Positions 23,470 to 35,500 of a stretch of DNA of 64,000 nt are shown here, in pieces; position 1 is the stretch's first letter, and each line of letters begins with the position of its first letter. The notes below the pieces were generated by a model. The model did not search any database and was not told the origin of the DNA. It saw nothing but the letters and a program-made list of their open reading frames with translations. The translations under genes and the position numbers were made by a program. The DNA is from Larix kaempferi (taxonomy: Eukaryota; Streptophyta; Pinopsida; Pinales; Pinaceae): the NCBI GenBank assembly GCA_027924585.1, contig BSBM01000150.1, positions 16,846,001-16,910,000 of the forward strand. Reading direction: 5' to 3'.

Positions 23470-24100
23470 TAATTTTTTGTTTGTGTGGAATTAGGGTTTA
23501 TGGCGTGGAGGTGTGGCCTGATGGGAGTCTGCCAGGATTTGACGTGGAGAGTAGCATATGCAGTGAGCGGAATATTAGTGAGGGTGTAGGCCATAGAGGG
23601 GAGCGTTGGCTGCCCATGAGGAGCGTCGAGGAAATGGTGGGTAGGTAGTGAGCTTTGAGTTGAAGGTTGCATGCGTAGATATGGAATAAGGCTAAGCGAA
23701 GGGGAAGAGAACGATGGCTATGGAGAGGACGAGCGTGGGTGTGAATGATGGGGTGTGCTGGCGAGATGGGAATGAAGCAGGCCAAGGATGGAAGTGATGG
23801 TGGTTGGTGGCAGGAGGAAGGATGAAGGGTGCGCCGCAGGTGGGGAGGAGGAAAACGCGGGCAGGGAGAGGAGGGAGTGCGGTGGGAGAGGAGAAGGGTT
23901 TGGGAGAGCGACGTCGAGATGGAGGGTTGGACGCCGGCTTGCGGAGGTGGACGATTGGAATTATGACTGTCATGTGGCTCTGAAATAATGGAAATGTATG
24001 ACGTTCCCAACAGGTTGTGGGACTGGCAGTTAATGATGGCAGGCGGATAGAATTTCTTAGGCACTGGCAGCGGCGTGATAACAACGCGTTGTTTTCCACA
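23470..24100 (-). other. GC-rich leader-like region of the element
   Basis: The plus strand is G-rich (GGGAGAGGAGAAGGG and similar). The minus-strand frames across it (23498-24064, 23692-24099) are long only because stops are rare in C-rich sequence; they are Ser/Pro/His-rich with no domain. I treat them as non-coding. Confidence 0.45.
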
Positions 24101-24521
24101 TTAATTGCAGCGAGTCTTTATTTGTTTCCTTCACTTGCTTTTTAATGTGCAGCGAATATTTTTCTTCTTCTTCTATAAAACTCTTCTTCTTGCTATTCTG
24201 TTATTTCTTTCTTCAGATCTGCAACATTTTTTTTTTTCACTGTGGATGGCCAAGGGCCAGTAAAAGTTTGATCAAATACTTTTAACAGAGAAACTCTGAT
24301 ACAATGGGTGTGGTTGATTTAGGGAAACCCTAGAATTTTATGGCTAAAAGCCAAAATTCAGAAAAGCTCTGAGATGATGGCCAAAGGCCGGATCAAGCAC
24401 AAAGCTTTGATAGTGAGTGTGCAGGAGCCTAGGAGTTGATCCGTGAGGATAGGTGAGCCGAAACCGAGCTCAATGGTAGGAGGAGCCAAATCCGAGCTCA
24501 GGTTGAAGGAGCCGAAACCGA

Positions 24522-24533
24522 GCTCTGATACCA
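24522..24533 (-). other. Primer-binding site (tRNA-iMet type)
   Basis: The plus strand GCTCTGATACCA is the complement of TGGTATCAGAGC. Two bases (TT on the element strand) separate it from the LTR end ACTGCA. Confidence 0.85.
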
Positions 24534-24535
24534 AA

Positions 24536-24999
24536 TGCAGTGAACGTATCCGTTCACTAAGTTAACCATGTCCGGTTAAGGGTTAAGAAGCGAGACCGTC
24601 TTCCATATTTGAGATAAATGATTAATATATTGATTGATGATGATAAAGTTACAATAAGCTCGCCTTTATAGGGCTTGAGCAAGAATAGTGAAGGGTTACA
24701 CCCTTTCGCTTATTAACCTAATAATCTATTTAATATTACCCTTTCGCTTATTAACCTAATAATATATATTAATTATTAGGTTAATAAGCGAAAGGGTAAT
24801 ATTAAATAGATTATTAGGTTAATAAGCGAAAGGGTGTAACCCTTCGCTATTCTTGCTCAAGCCCTATAAAGGCGAGCTTATTGTAACTTTATCATCATCA
24901 ATCAATATATTAATCATTTATCTCAAATATGGAAGACGGTCTCGCTTCTTAACCCTTAACCGGACACGGATAACTTAGTGAACGGATACGTTCACTGCA
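24536..24999. repeat. Near-perfect palindrome: two inverted LTR copies
   Basis: Arms 24536-24762 and 24773-24999 are each 227 bp and I count three mismatches between them by eye. The 10-bp centre is TATATATTAA (24763-24772). Each arm begins or ends with TGCAGTGAACG, the LTR terminus. Each arm also holds an internal duplication of the phrase CCCTTTCGCTTATTAACC. Confidence 0.95.
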
Positions 25000-25004
25000 G
25001 TCGC

Positions 25005-25486
25005 GTAGGGAAAACAGTAATCAAAACCTGGAAACCACATCCTCACCGACCAACTGACTCCGACTCAAAAGGTACGAGGGCTATGGCGTGCCGCTAGACA
25101 CAATAAAACCTTGTTAGGTGAGGCCATGGAATACTCGAAAACAAAACTGGTTGAACCTAACCCCACAAGGCCCTCTACAACAGTCCAGCGTTTAAAAGCG
25201 ACCATGCAAAAACCAAATCATTTAAAAAGAATAGAACAAGGGCTACAGGGTGCCTACCTGGTAGTTGTGCACTGGATGAGAAGGCGAGCTTAAAAACATT
25301 GAAAGCCTGGCTTTCAATGAGCGATGGTAAAAACGATGTTTTCCTTTTGTTCGAACGTTGGTAAAAAATATTAACCCCCTCTTGCTATATGTATAAAAAC
25401 AAATCCCCTATCATTAATGCGAACATAGTTTCGGTGGGTGGGGTCATTAATGACCGCGCCCTGTTTTCACTGCGTTAAGACCAACT
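25005..25486. other. No recognised gene
   Basis: Moderately GC-rich DNA. A 60-codon frame (25111-25293) has no recognisable motif. It is probably older repeat sequence into which the palindromic element inserted. Confidence 0.35.
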
Positions 25487-25925
25487 ATATTGATCGTTTC
25501 GGTGTGAATTCTTCATTCGCCGCGAAACGATCAGCGTATACTTGCCACGTCGTTGCGACTGTTCGACGTGACTTACTAAACAACTGCGACCGATCGACGT
25601 GAGTTGTTCAGACTTCCGCGAAACGATCGTCGCGATCTTCTTTGGTTGCGGCGACCGTTTGGCAAAGTGGCTCGATCGCTGCGAAATGTCAGCACAATTT
25701 GCCCAGGCGCTCCGAAAGATCGGCGCTAACTCGTCAAACAAATGCGAAATGGTCAGCGCTAAATAACTTGAATGTTGCGACCGGTTGACACCGAATCGTC
25801 GAAATGCTGCGAAACGATCAGCGCACTTCGCCACAAAGCTGCGAAATGGTCGGCGAAAACTCGTCCAAAAGCTGCGAAATGATCAACGAAAACTCATCCA
25901 AAAGCTGCAACCATTTCAGAGTAAA
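25487..25925. repeat. GC-rich minisatellite with GCTGCGAAATGGTCGGCG-like units
   Basis: About twelve degenerate units of roughly 30-40 bp share a core CTGCGAAAYGRTCRGCG followed by AACTCGTCCAAAA or similar. The last three units (about 25810-25920) are the most regular, near 36 bp. The upstream units are more diverged. CpG density is much higher than in the flanks. Confidence 0.8.
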
Positions 25926-27390
25926 AACTTGAGTTTGTACTTAGCCCAGAACATGCTTTTCCTCTGAAACTTTTAAAAGTGTTAACAAAGAAAAACTTTC
26001 AAGAAGACCTAAAACTCTAACTTAAGAAATAAAGGAGGGGCCCAAAAATAAAAATTTTGGGAAGCAGTTGTAGCAGCAACACCATGCTATACAACTTCTT
26101 CATACAAGTGAAACCCTCCAATAGAAAACCTAATGTATAGCTACACCTTCCCTATTTATACCATTCAATTTCTCTTTGTAAAAGGTCTCCAATTGCCTTC
26201 AAACCATTCTTCTAAACCCTATTTTGCAAGTATACACTCAAAGTAGTGACACGTCTTCATTTTAGCTTTCACCCCTTACATGCTCTTGGAATGCTTGCAC
26301 TAGTCATCTTCAAAACTTCTACATGGAACTCATGTGACTAGCTTAGCTCCAACAATAAAGGCTTGGGGATTCATCCTTGGACATTTTCATTGATATAGTT
26401 GAGTCTTACCTTGGACTATTCAACCCTAAAACCTCAAAGGAGGTTCCATTACAATTAGGCCAAGGGAGGTGCCATCCCCTCTTAGGGCACTTGGATTGTC
26501 TACTCAACTTTATCACTAATACATATTTTATGGTGGAGGAGGGTCTAGTGTTTCTTTGAGTTTATATGTATATAACCTCATAGATAAATTTCAATACTTG
26601 TTTCACAGAGATTCAATTGAGATGCATTGTAGGACCATTTGAGACATGGATCACTCTTGGAGATTCGTTAGGACTATCTTCTTCAATGCAAACAACATCA
26701 ACACCTACGACAATGAATTATAGGTGAGTTCTTTACTTCTCTTGTATTTTCCAACATTAGGGTTTCTAGCTCAGTAAATGAAATCTCTATAAATTTAAAC
26801 CCTAGTTTGTTAGTTTATTTTCTTTGCTAATTTGCTAATAAAACCTAATATGAAACCTCAATAACATACCATAATAATCTACAACCATAGATTAACATAA
26901 TCAAGCTCTAAAACCCTAATAACCTAATGGCCTTCCCTCTCTTTTGACTCTTTATTTCCTCTCCCTAGGGTTTCTCGATTTAGCCTTAATATCAATTGGC
27001 AACTTCAATCTCCTATTTTCTCCCTATGGTAGTTTGTGAATGATTGGGTGGTCTTCCATCCTTACCATCACTTCGAGTGTGATTATGCCAATTTGATCAT
27101 TTGCTACATAGTTAACCTCCTGGAATTCCTTGAATAGCGACAAGCTTCTCCTGGAATTCCATTTCATACTTTCTTATGAAAATAAATATAAATAACTAGT
27201 TGTTGTCTCTCCCACTCACTAGGTCTAGGTTGTTGAGATTTTATATTTTAGGTTGTTGAGATTTTATATTTTTTGTTTTTTAAATATATGTTTGATTCTA
27301 TTATATAAATTTATACTTACAATTATTATATCTAATCATTGTATATTTGTGAATATTTAATTAAAAGTATTATATATAAGCAAACTACTT
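25926..27390. other. No recognised gene
   Basis: AT-rich with short frames only. A short direct duplication, TAGGTTGTTGAGATTTTATATTTT, recurs around 27227-27275. Confidence 0.35.
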
Positions 27391-27394
27391 CCAT

Positions 27395-27565
27395 ATTTTA
27401 TTCGTACTAGGTTTTTTCATTACGTATTTTTTCCGTATTCATATCCGTATTAGTACTCTAATTATGCTACTATGATTTTATTCGTACTAGGTTTTTTCAT
27501 TACGTATTTTTTCCGTATCGAATCGTATTCATCTCCGTATTAGTACTCGAATTATGCTACTATGA
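27395..27565. repeat. Tandem duplication, 80-bp unit
   Basis: Unit 27395-27474 (ATTTTATTCGTACTAGG...TACTATG) is repeated at 27475-27565. The second copy carries a 10-bp insertion around CGAATCGTAT. Confidence 0.9.
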
Positions 27566-27816
27566 ATTAAAGAGATAAGGAAGGAAATGGCATAATGCTG
27601 CAATACTCTCTTGAATAAAAGACTAAAAAAATGATTACCCAGACCTACAAAATAATTCTCAAATTTCAAATCATAAACTACTCAAGAAACAAAAAGTACC
27701 TTTAGATGTTGACAGTTATTTTGGATTTAAATAGACAAGATATACCCCGTGATAATCAAATGACGTGTGGACTCACTTTGCTTGATGTTATATTGGGATT
27801 CTGACAGAACAGACAA

Positions 27817-28008
27817 TTGCAACTCACCTTAATGAAATTAAAGGATACAGCCTTTAAAGGTAGCGAACATAATATTTCACTGGAATATCTAAAAAATATT
27901 AAAGCTGTCTCAATTATAGCATGTAAATGTGGCGGACAAGATATTCCACTAGAAGATCTACAAAATATTAAAGGCCTCTTTGTTGAAGGCTATAAGAAAG
28001 TTTACTAA
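27817..28008 (+). CDS. Small ORF with two 23-residue leucine-rich-like repeats
   Basis: The 63-codon frame contains NISLEYLKNIKAVSIIACKC followed 23 residues later by DIPLEDLQNIKGLFVEGYKK. Period (69 bp) and spacing of aliphatic residues resemble leucine-rich repeats of plant resistance-type proteins, so this may be a fragment of such a gene. It has no upstream domain in the window and overlaps the first unit of the following triplication. Expression is doubtful. Confidence 0.25.
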   Translation: MQLTLMKLKDTAFKGSEHNISLEYLKNIKAVSIIACKCGGQDIPLEDLQNIKGLFVEGYKKVY

Positions 28009-28381
28009 TTAATATTCACTATTCTTCAATAGAAAAGAAGAAAACATACCTACCTAAAAATAAACCAAAGTGAGTAGATTGCGAAGATTAGATAAACCCA
28101 GAGTGTTAAGGCCTCTTTGTTGAAGGCTATCAGAAAGTTTACTAATTAATATTCACTATTCTTCAATAGAAAAGAAGAAAACATACCTACCTAAAAATAA
28201 ACCAAAGTGAGTAGATTACGAAGATTAGATAAACCCAGAGTGTAAAGGCCTCTTTGTTGAAGACTATAAGAAAGTTTACTAATTAATGTTCACTATTCTT
28301 CAATAGAAAAGAAGAAAACATACCTACCTAAAAATAAACCAAAGTGAGTAGATTACGAAGATTAGATAAACCCAGAGTGTA
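27971..28381. repeat. Triplicated 137-bp unit
   Basis: Units 27971-28107, 28108-28244 and 28245-28381 each start AAGGCCTCTTTGTTGAAG and end CCCAGAGTGT. They differ by only a few substitutions. The array ends about 750 bp beyond the 3' end of the glycosyltransferase coding region. Confidence 0.95.
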
Positions 28382-28399
28382 AAATATATAATAACAAAT

Positions 28400-29130
28400 A
28401 CAATTTTCCAGTTTTTCCTTTCATTTTCAAATATTCTTAGTGATTCTCTTCTATTCAAGTCTCGTTGTTTTTCAAATTCTCTTCTATACAATTAGATAAT
28501 AACTACTATCACTCATGAACCACGAGAAATGCACTCACCTGCTATCTATAGTGGTGTCTCACAAAAACTTCGTAGAACAAGAGCATTTTGAGCATTGGGC
28601 AATACCTTGCCACATTAGGTTCTCTTTGTAAAACTTAATCTGCCATTCATTCCCAAAAAGAATGAAATTCATTAGCTAGAAGTAACAGCCAGAACTAAAT
28701 TTCCGAAAAACAAATTCTATTTCAACTTGGAATCTCACATGAATGGCTAAATCATTAGCCTTGTCCACGAGGATATAAACAAAATTCAAGAATTGTGGAT
28801 AATGTGTCTAGTCTATCGTACAACATAGAATCCCTCGAGGAGATTTAATTCTACACCTGAAATGGTTTTCCTCGGAAATCTGAGAAGAAATTACAGGTCA
28901 CAGGGGAACAAATTTGAATTTTAAATTCTAAAATAATTCCTTAAATGGGACCTAAAGCTACAAATGAATCAAGAGATGAACAAAAGGAGCTATCTTGCTC
29001 CTCATTCAATGGGATGGTACAAAAATCATGGGTGTGTATGGACAATGGTATTGGAGATGCGACAGAGCTTGTTGCCTTCTCTTTGAACATGTTAAGAAAT
29101 AGAAATGTGCAGATTGTGAAATACAAGTCT
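28400..29130 (-). other. Putative 3' untranslated and flanking region of the glycosyltransferase gene
   Basis: Non-coding sequence downstream of the TGA at 29133-29131. No clear polyadenylation signal can be chosen among the AT-rich candidates. Confidence 0.35.
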
Positions 29131-29574
29131 TCATATCAGAGTCGTTACATTTATTGGCAAGGGAATCTGTTCCTCAGGTGGTGGTTTTACATACTTGCCA
29201 AGGGACTTCTGTCTATATCTATGTCGCATACGCACTAATTTATCCTTGCTCTTCCTCTTCTTTTCAATCCTTAACCGGTTTCGGTGATGCCTTTCCCTCT
29301 CATATACGCCTTGCCAGTACACTTCTCCAGTTGAAGGCCACAACCACCTCTTTGTCGGGTGCTCAGTATCTACTTCTTCTGCCATGTCTTCATCCATGCT
29401 CTTCAAAACAGTAAAATCAAACCATTTCACCCACATGTGACCTCTCCGACTTTTCAGCTTGTGATGCTCTTGCATGTGTCCTGTTTCTGGATTGACATAT
29501 ATCATTCTTCTTGCACTGTGATATGCCCAAACATTTACAAGCAACTCCAGAAGCCGGCAATAACAATGAGGATC
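29131..29574 (-). CDS. Glycosyltransferase terminal exon
   Basis: Acceptor TTATTACCAG, 147 codons and TGA at 29133-29131. Encodes DPHCYCRLLELLVNVWAYHS, RRMIYVNPETGHMQEHHKLK, SMDEDMAEEVDTEHPTKRWL, a basic helix (ERERHHRNRLRIEKKRKSKD) and YVKPPPEE near the end. Confidence 0.94.
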   Translation of the reverse strand, partial: DPHCYCRLLELLVNVWAYHSARRMIYVNPETGHMQEHHKLKSRRGHMWVKWFDFTVLKSMDEDMAEEVDTEHPTKRWLWPSTGEVYWQGVYERERHHRNRLRIEKKRKSKDKLVRMRHRYRQKSLGKYVKPPPEEQIPLPINVTTLI

Positions 29575-32500
29575 CTGGTAATAAAAAGAACAACTCACTA
29601 GGTTGAGCTTTACTTAGAAATAAGCGTCGAACTATGACAGACTGGTTAGCACAATGTAATTAAACCTGTACTCCAAAGAACAAGAATATATATTGCTGCT
29701 ATGTAAGAGCATCTAACAATTGGCTCATTTTATTCAGATTTCCATGAGCGCAATCATCAGACAAGAAATACGTAAATTAGAATGGCCATGAAAGCAAGAT
29801 TTGACAAAAGAGATGGAATCAACCTTTGAAATGCTCAAACAACACGTGCCATTGTCGTGGTGCTCAGTGTAATGCTGTGTATCCATGGCATCTATAAACA
29901 TCCTGAGAATGCAATCCAAAAATTACTAACCATGCAATCATATTTGAGACAATAAGACAATATTTAGTCGGTAAGCATTGAAGTTATAGCTTACCTTGCA
30001 AACATTACAAACTCCAAAAATGATCTTGTAGGCATTGCCCAACTATGTAGGACAGACCAAGAGTCCCCATCAATGGGCATGGGTGGAACTGCCATCCAAG
30101 TCTCGGGTAGACTATACATCCTTTTGAATGCGTCTAAAAAAACAACCCTTCAATGATTTAACAGATTCAAGTTAATTCACAAGGCACACATTTCTCATCC
30201 ACATGAAAATATGGGCTTTGCTCGAATTGTAATTAATGCTGATTTTATCAAAGACAGAACATTAGATAAGTTTTCTCATTTTTGAGTTGCATTATTTTTC
30301 CCACAAACATCATGCTATCCTTTCCAACCTTACAAAACCAAAACCCAGACCCCAAAATTTAAAAAGATATGAAAGAGATGAATCCCAAATCTACTTTGCC
30401 TCTAGACAATATATGCACTGGCATCTACCATACCTGCAGTTTCCAGCATTTATGGCATCACAATATGACCAGAAACTTTTCTCTCTTGGAAAAGTTGTTG
30501 TTCTTGTGCCAGCTCGAGTGTCATTGTCCATTCTTGCCCAGAAGTAGATGGCGTTCCCATGCCTGCCTGTTCCAACTGCATCTGTCAATGCCTTTTCACC
30601 AGCCTCAGAAAGTGACACCTAGTGCAACATATATATATGTATATGATTGTCAATTACCAAATAATTTGTCGCATGAAGCAGGCCACATATCCTTGTATTC
30701 CACTCTAAAACACCGACACTTGATTAAGTTATGCCTCTTCAAAGCAACTGATTAAATGCTACCTCTTCAAAGCAGTTAAAAAGTAAATGCAAGATAAAAC
30801 GGAGAACACTGCATAGTCCACAAAAATAAATGATATACGTAGTACATTGAGTGGTAGTGACCACATGTAGAATTAGTAAAGCACATCATACCTTTCTCCC
30901 AGCTGCCCTCCATGACTGAAAACCAATCCAAGAATTCTTGTGAATGCGATCAACTCTATTAGCAATAGCAAAAAGTGCACCATATTCACAAAGGGTATCT
31001 CGATAATATACATCATTAAGAAGAGGAAGTCGAGCTGGTGCATCAATATCATCAGCACCTAGCCTTCTGCCTTTTGTGCTCTGTAAACAAATAAATTGCA
31101 GTTAGTTGAGATCAAAATCCAATGATTAAAGATAACTCCACAGCTATATATCTAGTTTTAACTTTTAAAAAAGATCTACTCCAAAGTATACCAGACAACT
31201 AGGCCCTTGGGAAGACTAGCACAAATAAGCCCTTCAGTTAGAAAGACAGCTAATGAAATAATCCCACTGATGATCTCCACCTTGCCAGTACCTTTAGGTT
31301 CATGGGAATAAATGAGTGGCAGCCATATGATACTTGCCCTAAACAGATTTTAGTACACCTAGACAATGATGTAGAGACAAATCCTATCTAAGAGGAATGG
31401 AAGAAAATTCACACCTGTAGGAGAGAAAGTTGGTCAAAAAATGAGCAGAGGGCAATAAAAAAAAATCCTAATCTGCATCAGAATCAGAGGAGCCCACAGC
31501 CCCGTTAATCACCATGTAATGAACTGATATGGTTCATACATTGAATATCCAGATCTGGTTCATACATTGATTATCCAAGATAAATGATTCAACAAGAAGA
31601 AATCCGTAAAGGATAAATATAATGTATTGAATATATAAAATGACCGATTGATTAAAATGGCATGTAATGTTATGTATAAGCTAAGTCACCCAACACAAGG
31701 ACATGGAAATATGACTATCCGACGCAGGACATGAAGACCCCAAAAACAGGACATGAGAACACGGTTTTATATATATACTAATAAACTTATATATATATAT
31801 AGCTGCGAGATTGATCCTTGGAAAAAAAAAATATTTAAATTTTTTCTATGAAATACATATTCTCTTCAAGGCTCAAGGCTCAAGGCTCAAGGCCAATACA
31901 ACAACATACTCGTTAAGAACTTAAAAAGTCACTTGTGGGAATTGATCTTGGATGGGAAGGATAACAATCATTCCTCCCAACCACCCGAACTAGACCTAAT
32001 TGACAGTGTGTGTGTGTGTGTGTCTATATATATATATTTAAAAATTATTACAATTATGAAATATAGACATAAAGATCCAGATTTTTTAAGAACTTTAGAC
32101 ATTTAGAAAATATTGATACAACTAGTTATTAACTACATATAACAAAAATGATGTTCAAACACAAAAGAAACTAGAATATTCAATGCACATCATAAAACAG
32201 AAGTTTAGAACTTAGAAATAGAACCATAAACTACAGTTTTCTCATTAAGTCATTTCATGTAATCAAAATCAAAATGTATTAAATAGATACCAAGCCACCG
32301 ATAATAGATACTATAGGCGGAAACGCCAATGGCAAAAAAAAGGGGGTAGAATCTACATACTAGAACTGTAGAGGAAAGACTGTCATATAGCTCATCATTG
32401 TCAGTAGTCATCCTCCCTGTCAGCATCATCAAAATCATCATTACTGCCACTGCTATCTCCTCCATCATCGTCCTCAACCACATCCAATATGAGATCTGTT

Positions 32501-35500
32501 GCCAGTTGCCACCGAAAAGCACACCTAGGGAAACGCAGCAGAAATCTTTCTAAGCTGCTAGGTGTGTCCTTGGGGGCAAGTCTCGAGTCAGGTGCTGTCA
32601 CCTGATCCTGACTCCTCCATTCAGGCAAACTCCTAAGCGAAGCCAAGGGGGGTAGACCCTACTGAAGAGTTTCTAAAGATCTTAGTTGTGTTTATTTGTT
32701 ACGGATGGGTGTGAGTGGTTTTTAGGAGTTTTTACTAAAATTGTGAACAATGACCAAGTTTATTGCAAGATGATTAAATAATTCAACATCATAACATTAG
32801 CATATATAACTTAAACAACAATAGCGAATGATAATAAGCAAATAAAAGATTTGTTGTTGCAAAATGGGGATCAGTGTTGATGGAGTCTAAACAGAAATAG
32901 AGCTGCTGAAAGTTGTAAGAATTGTGCAATTGTTCTTGGTCAATTTTAAGTTAAATGAAGAGATGAGTTGATTACAACGGGAAAAAGGGAATTCCGGATA
33001 TACCTTGCGGTATGTGGAAATGTGTCCAGATTTCAATCTAGGTGGCTCCACACAAGGACATGTGGGCTAGATGGAATCGTGGGGGGATGTCCAACACTAC
33101 ACCAAACGAGGGTGTAGTCTGAGTCTGACAAGGGCCCACGGTCACTTTCTAGTGGTTCCCGCTTTCTTTGCAAAATTTCCCCACACAAGATTAAATGCGA
33201 ATTAACGTCGGATTTTCGTTAGGGAGATTAATTGAATGATTGTTAAGCTAATTACTAGTCAATTCCACTTCCTTTTGATGCACCCTACTGATTGGACGAA
33301 CCACAGAGGTGTAGAGCATACATAATGGAGTCTTACTTTTAAGAATTTTAATCAATGCTTTTTTACATAAAAATAAGGACAGAACAAGAATAGTAAATGT
33401 TATCTAATTACTACTCGATTATGTGTCAACTTTCTGATCATTCACCACTAATCGGCAAAGCCTATAGGTGGTGACGAGAGCATATTTCGTGGCAACGAGT
33501 CGGATTTGTTTATTATGATTGTAAACAAAAGTAGAAAAAGTAAAGATAACCAAATACATAAAATTAGAAGGTTTTCTAATTAACTACCTACGAATCTCTT
33601 TCCGATCTGTACTCAAGCAAGCCCTTGTCCTCGAACCATAACTCAGGAAAGCGTAGGGATTAGTGCTACGCTGCGGGGAATCGCTCTAGACCCCTCCGCT
33701 TCGCTCCCAATTCGTGATCCTGGAGGAATCGATTCCGGAATCGCGATTCCTCATTGATTCCTCCCGGGATCGATTTCCCAATTTGCGATTCCTTGCAGAA
33801 AAAAACGCTCCTAGAATCAATCCGGAATCGACGCTTCCACATTGATTCCTGAGCGATCCCGGGCAAAAAAATCGCTCTTGAAAACGCTTCCTGAGCAATT
33901 CAGCGATTTTTTTTTTTTTTTCCGGATGGGCTAGGGTTAATTTGGACAAATAAAGTCTATTGGACTCCATTTGGACTCATTCTATGCCCTCAGTGGTAAA
34001 CAGTTTGATGTGCCCCCATGGTAAATAGTTTAAAACTTTGATGTGCCCCAGGTTGGCGAAGAGTAGTTTCACAGATGATAAATGCATTTTCTGCCCCAAG
34101 ATGAAGCTATCAAATGCATTCTTTGGGAGTGCCGATTTTCTTATCAATGTCGGAAATTAGCACAGCAGAGGTTCTCTGAAATGATCCAGGGTACCATTCA
34201 TTGGAGAGCAGTTGTTCTTGGGGACTAACTCTTTCATCAGTCACCTTATCAAGGCTTGTGGCATTGTATCCATATTGTTGTTATGTTCTCTTTATGGAAA
34301 TTGTGATGTAAGTGTGTTTTTGAGGACTCTAGTGGCACTGTTCTTCCTTTCAAGGATTGTGGATGGATGAGCTTTGTGCCCTGTTACCAACTTTTTGTAC
34401 CATAGTTGGATTTTCTGGAGAGCCGCCATTTGAAAAACATGATAAATGTTTGATTCCAGTGTATCAGATGATCCAACATATTGTAGCTAGCCAGTTGTGG
34501 TTAGCTTGTTTTGTTTTTTGAGTCGACATGACCATGGCCCCATGGGGGTTTGTAATAAAGTGTGCTAGTAGGATCTGAGTGCCTCGGTTCCTCATGACTG
34601 GATTAAGCAACTAAGGTATTCCAAGGAGTTTTTTCCCTTGTCAATTATACTTTACTTAAGGCGAGGTATAATCGATGAGGTTTTCTCCCGCTCCTCCAAA
34701 GCTGGAATGCCCGATTTTGAAAATTTGGCCATGGGGGGTTATTAGAGGCCAACTAATGTATATAAGCCTACTAGACACTGTTAGAATAGGTGTCGGTCAT
34801 GTCCTAGGTCCATAAAACCCTCAGAAAAAATTTCGAAAAAAATTTACCGAGTCCGTCGAAATTTGGGTTTTAATTATTTTTTAAATTTAATAAATTTCTC
34901 TATAGTTTAAATAGAGAAATAATTATTTGTAATATGTCAGTCATCCGGGGTCCGAATTCAGTGATTGATGGCTCGTTTCATAAGCCAAAAATCACACATG
35001 ACCCATGGGGCAGCTAAACCCAACTTTTGGATGTCAATTCAGCCCTGTAATTAATATTTTCTCTGAAAGTCATTTACAGAGAAATTATTAATTAAAATAA
35101 TAAAATTTATTATTTTGGAGATAATCCAAATCTCTCCAAAATTAATCAATTTGATTAAAATAAAAGGCTAAATGACATGGCAATGAGCATTTAGGAGGAT
35201 TCCAATCAACTCCAAGCTATCCCAGTCAACCATCCAGTCACTAGAAGTTTATCCTTTCAAGCTAATTCGCCCTCCACATGCAAAAATCGATTTAGTGTGT
35301 TGTCATTTGATGATTGGGTTGGTGGTTAGCATTTATGTTAGAGAAGGGCGCCCTCATGACTCACCAATCATTCATGGCTTGGCTCCCTTTGCTAATTCGA
35401 GTCTACACCTACCTATTACCATGTGTCTCCCTCACAACCAATTCGCATATCCTACAAATCCTCACGTCACTCTTCTTTAGCTCACGTGGATCCTAGTTGG

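Larger units (their letters stand above)
22387..25004 (-). mobile_element. LTR element with a palindromic 5' LTR, flanked by GTCGC repeats
   Basis: Read on the minus strand: 3' LTR (22392-22604), purine tract (complement of 22605-22617), an interior of about 1.9 kb, a primer-binding site (complement of 24522-24533), then the 5' LTR region. That region is not a simple LTR but an inverted repeat with two 227-bp arms (24536-24762 and 24773-24999). Both outer ends of the whole structure are therefore the same LTR terminus (TGCAGTGAACG on the left, CGTTCACTGCA on the right). GTCGC occurs immediately outside both ends (22387-22391 and 25000-25004), as a target duplication would. The left LTR and the arms share their first 30 bp exactly but are otherwise clearly diverged, so the structure is a chimera. 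No reverse transcriptase is encoded. Confidence 0.75.

Noticed and set aside
23498-24099. Long minus-strand frames of 188 and 135 codons
   Set aside because: Two overlapping frames are open only because the plus strand is G-rich; composition is Ser/Pro/His and no family is visible.
32401-32646. Minus-strand frame with an acidic C-terminus
   Set aside because: Overlaps R1 copy 1, and the other two R1 copies do not keep the frame; no domain recognised.
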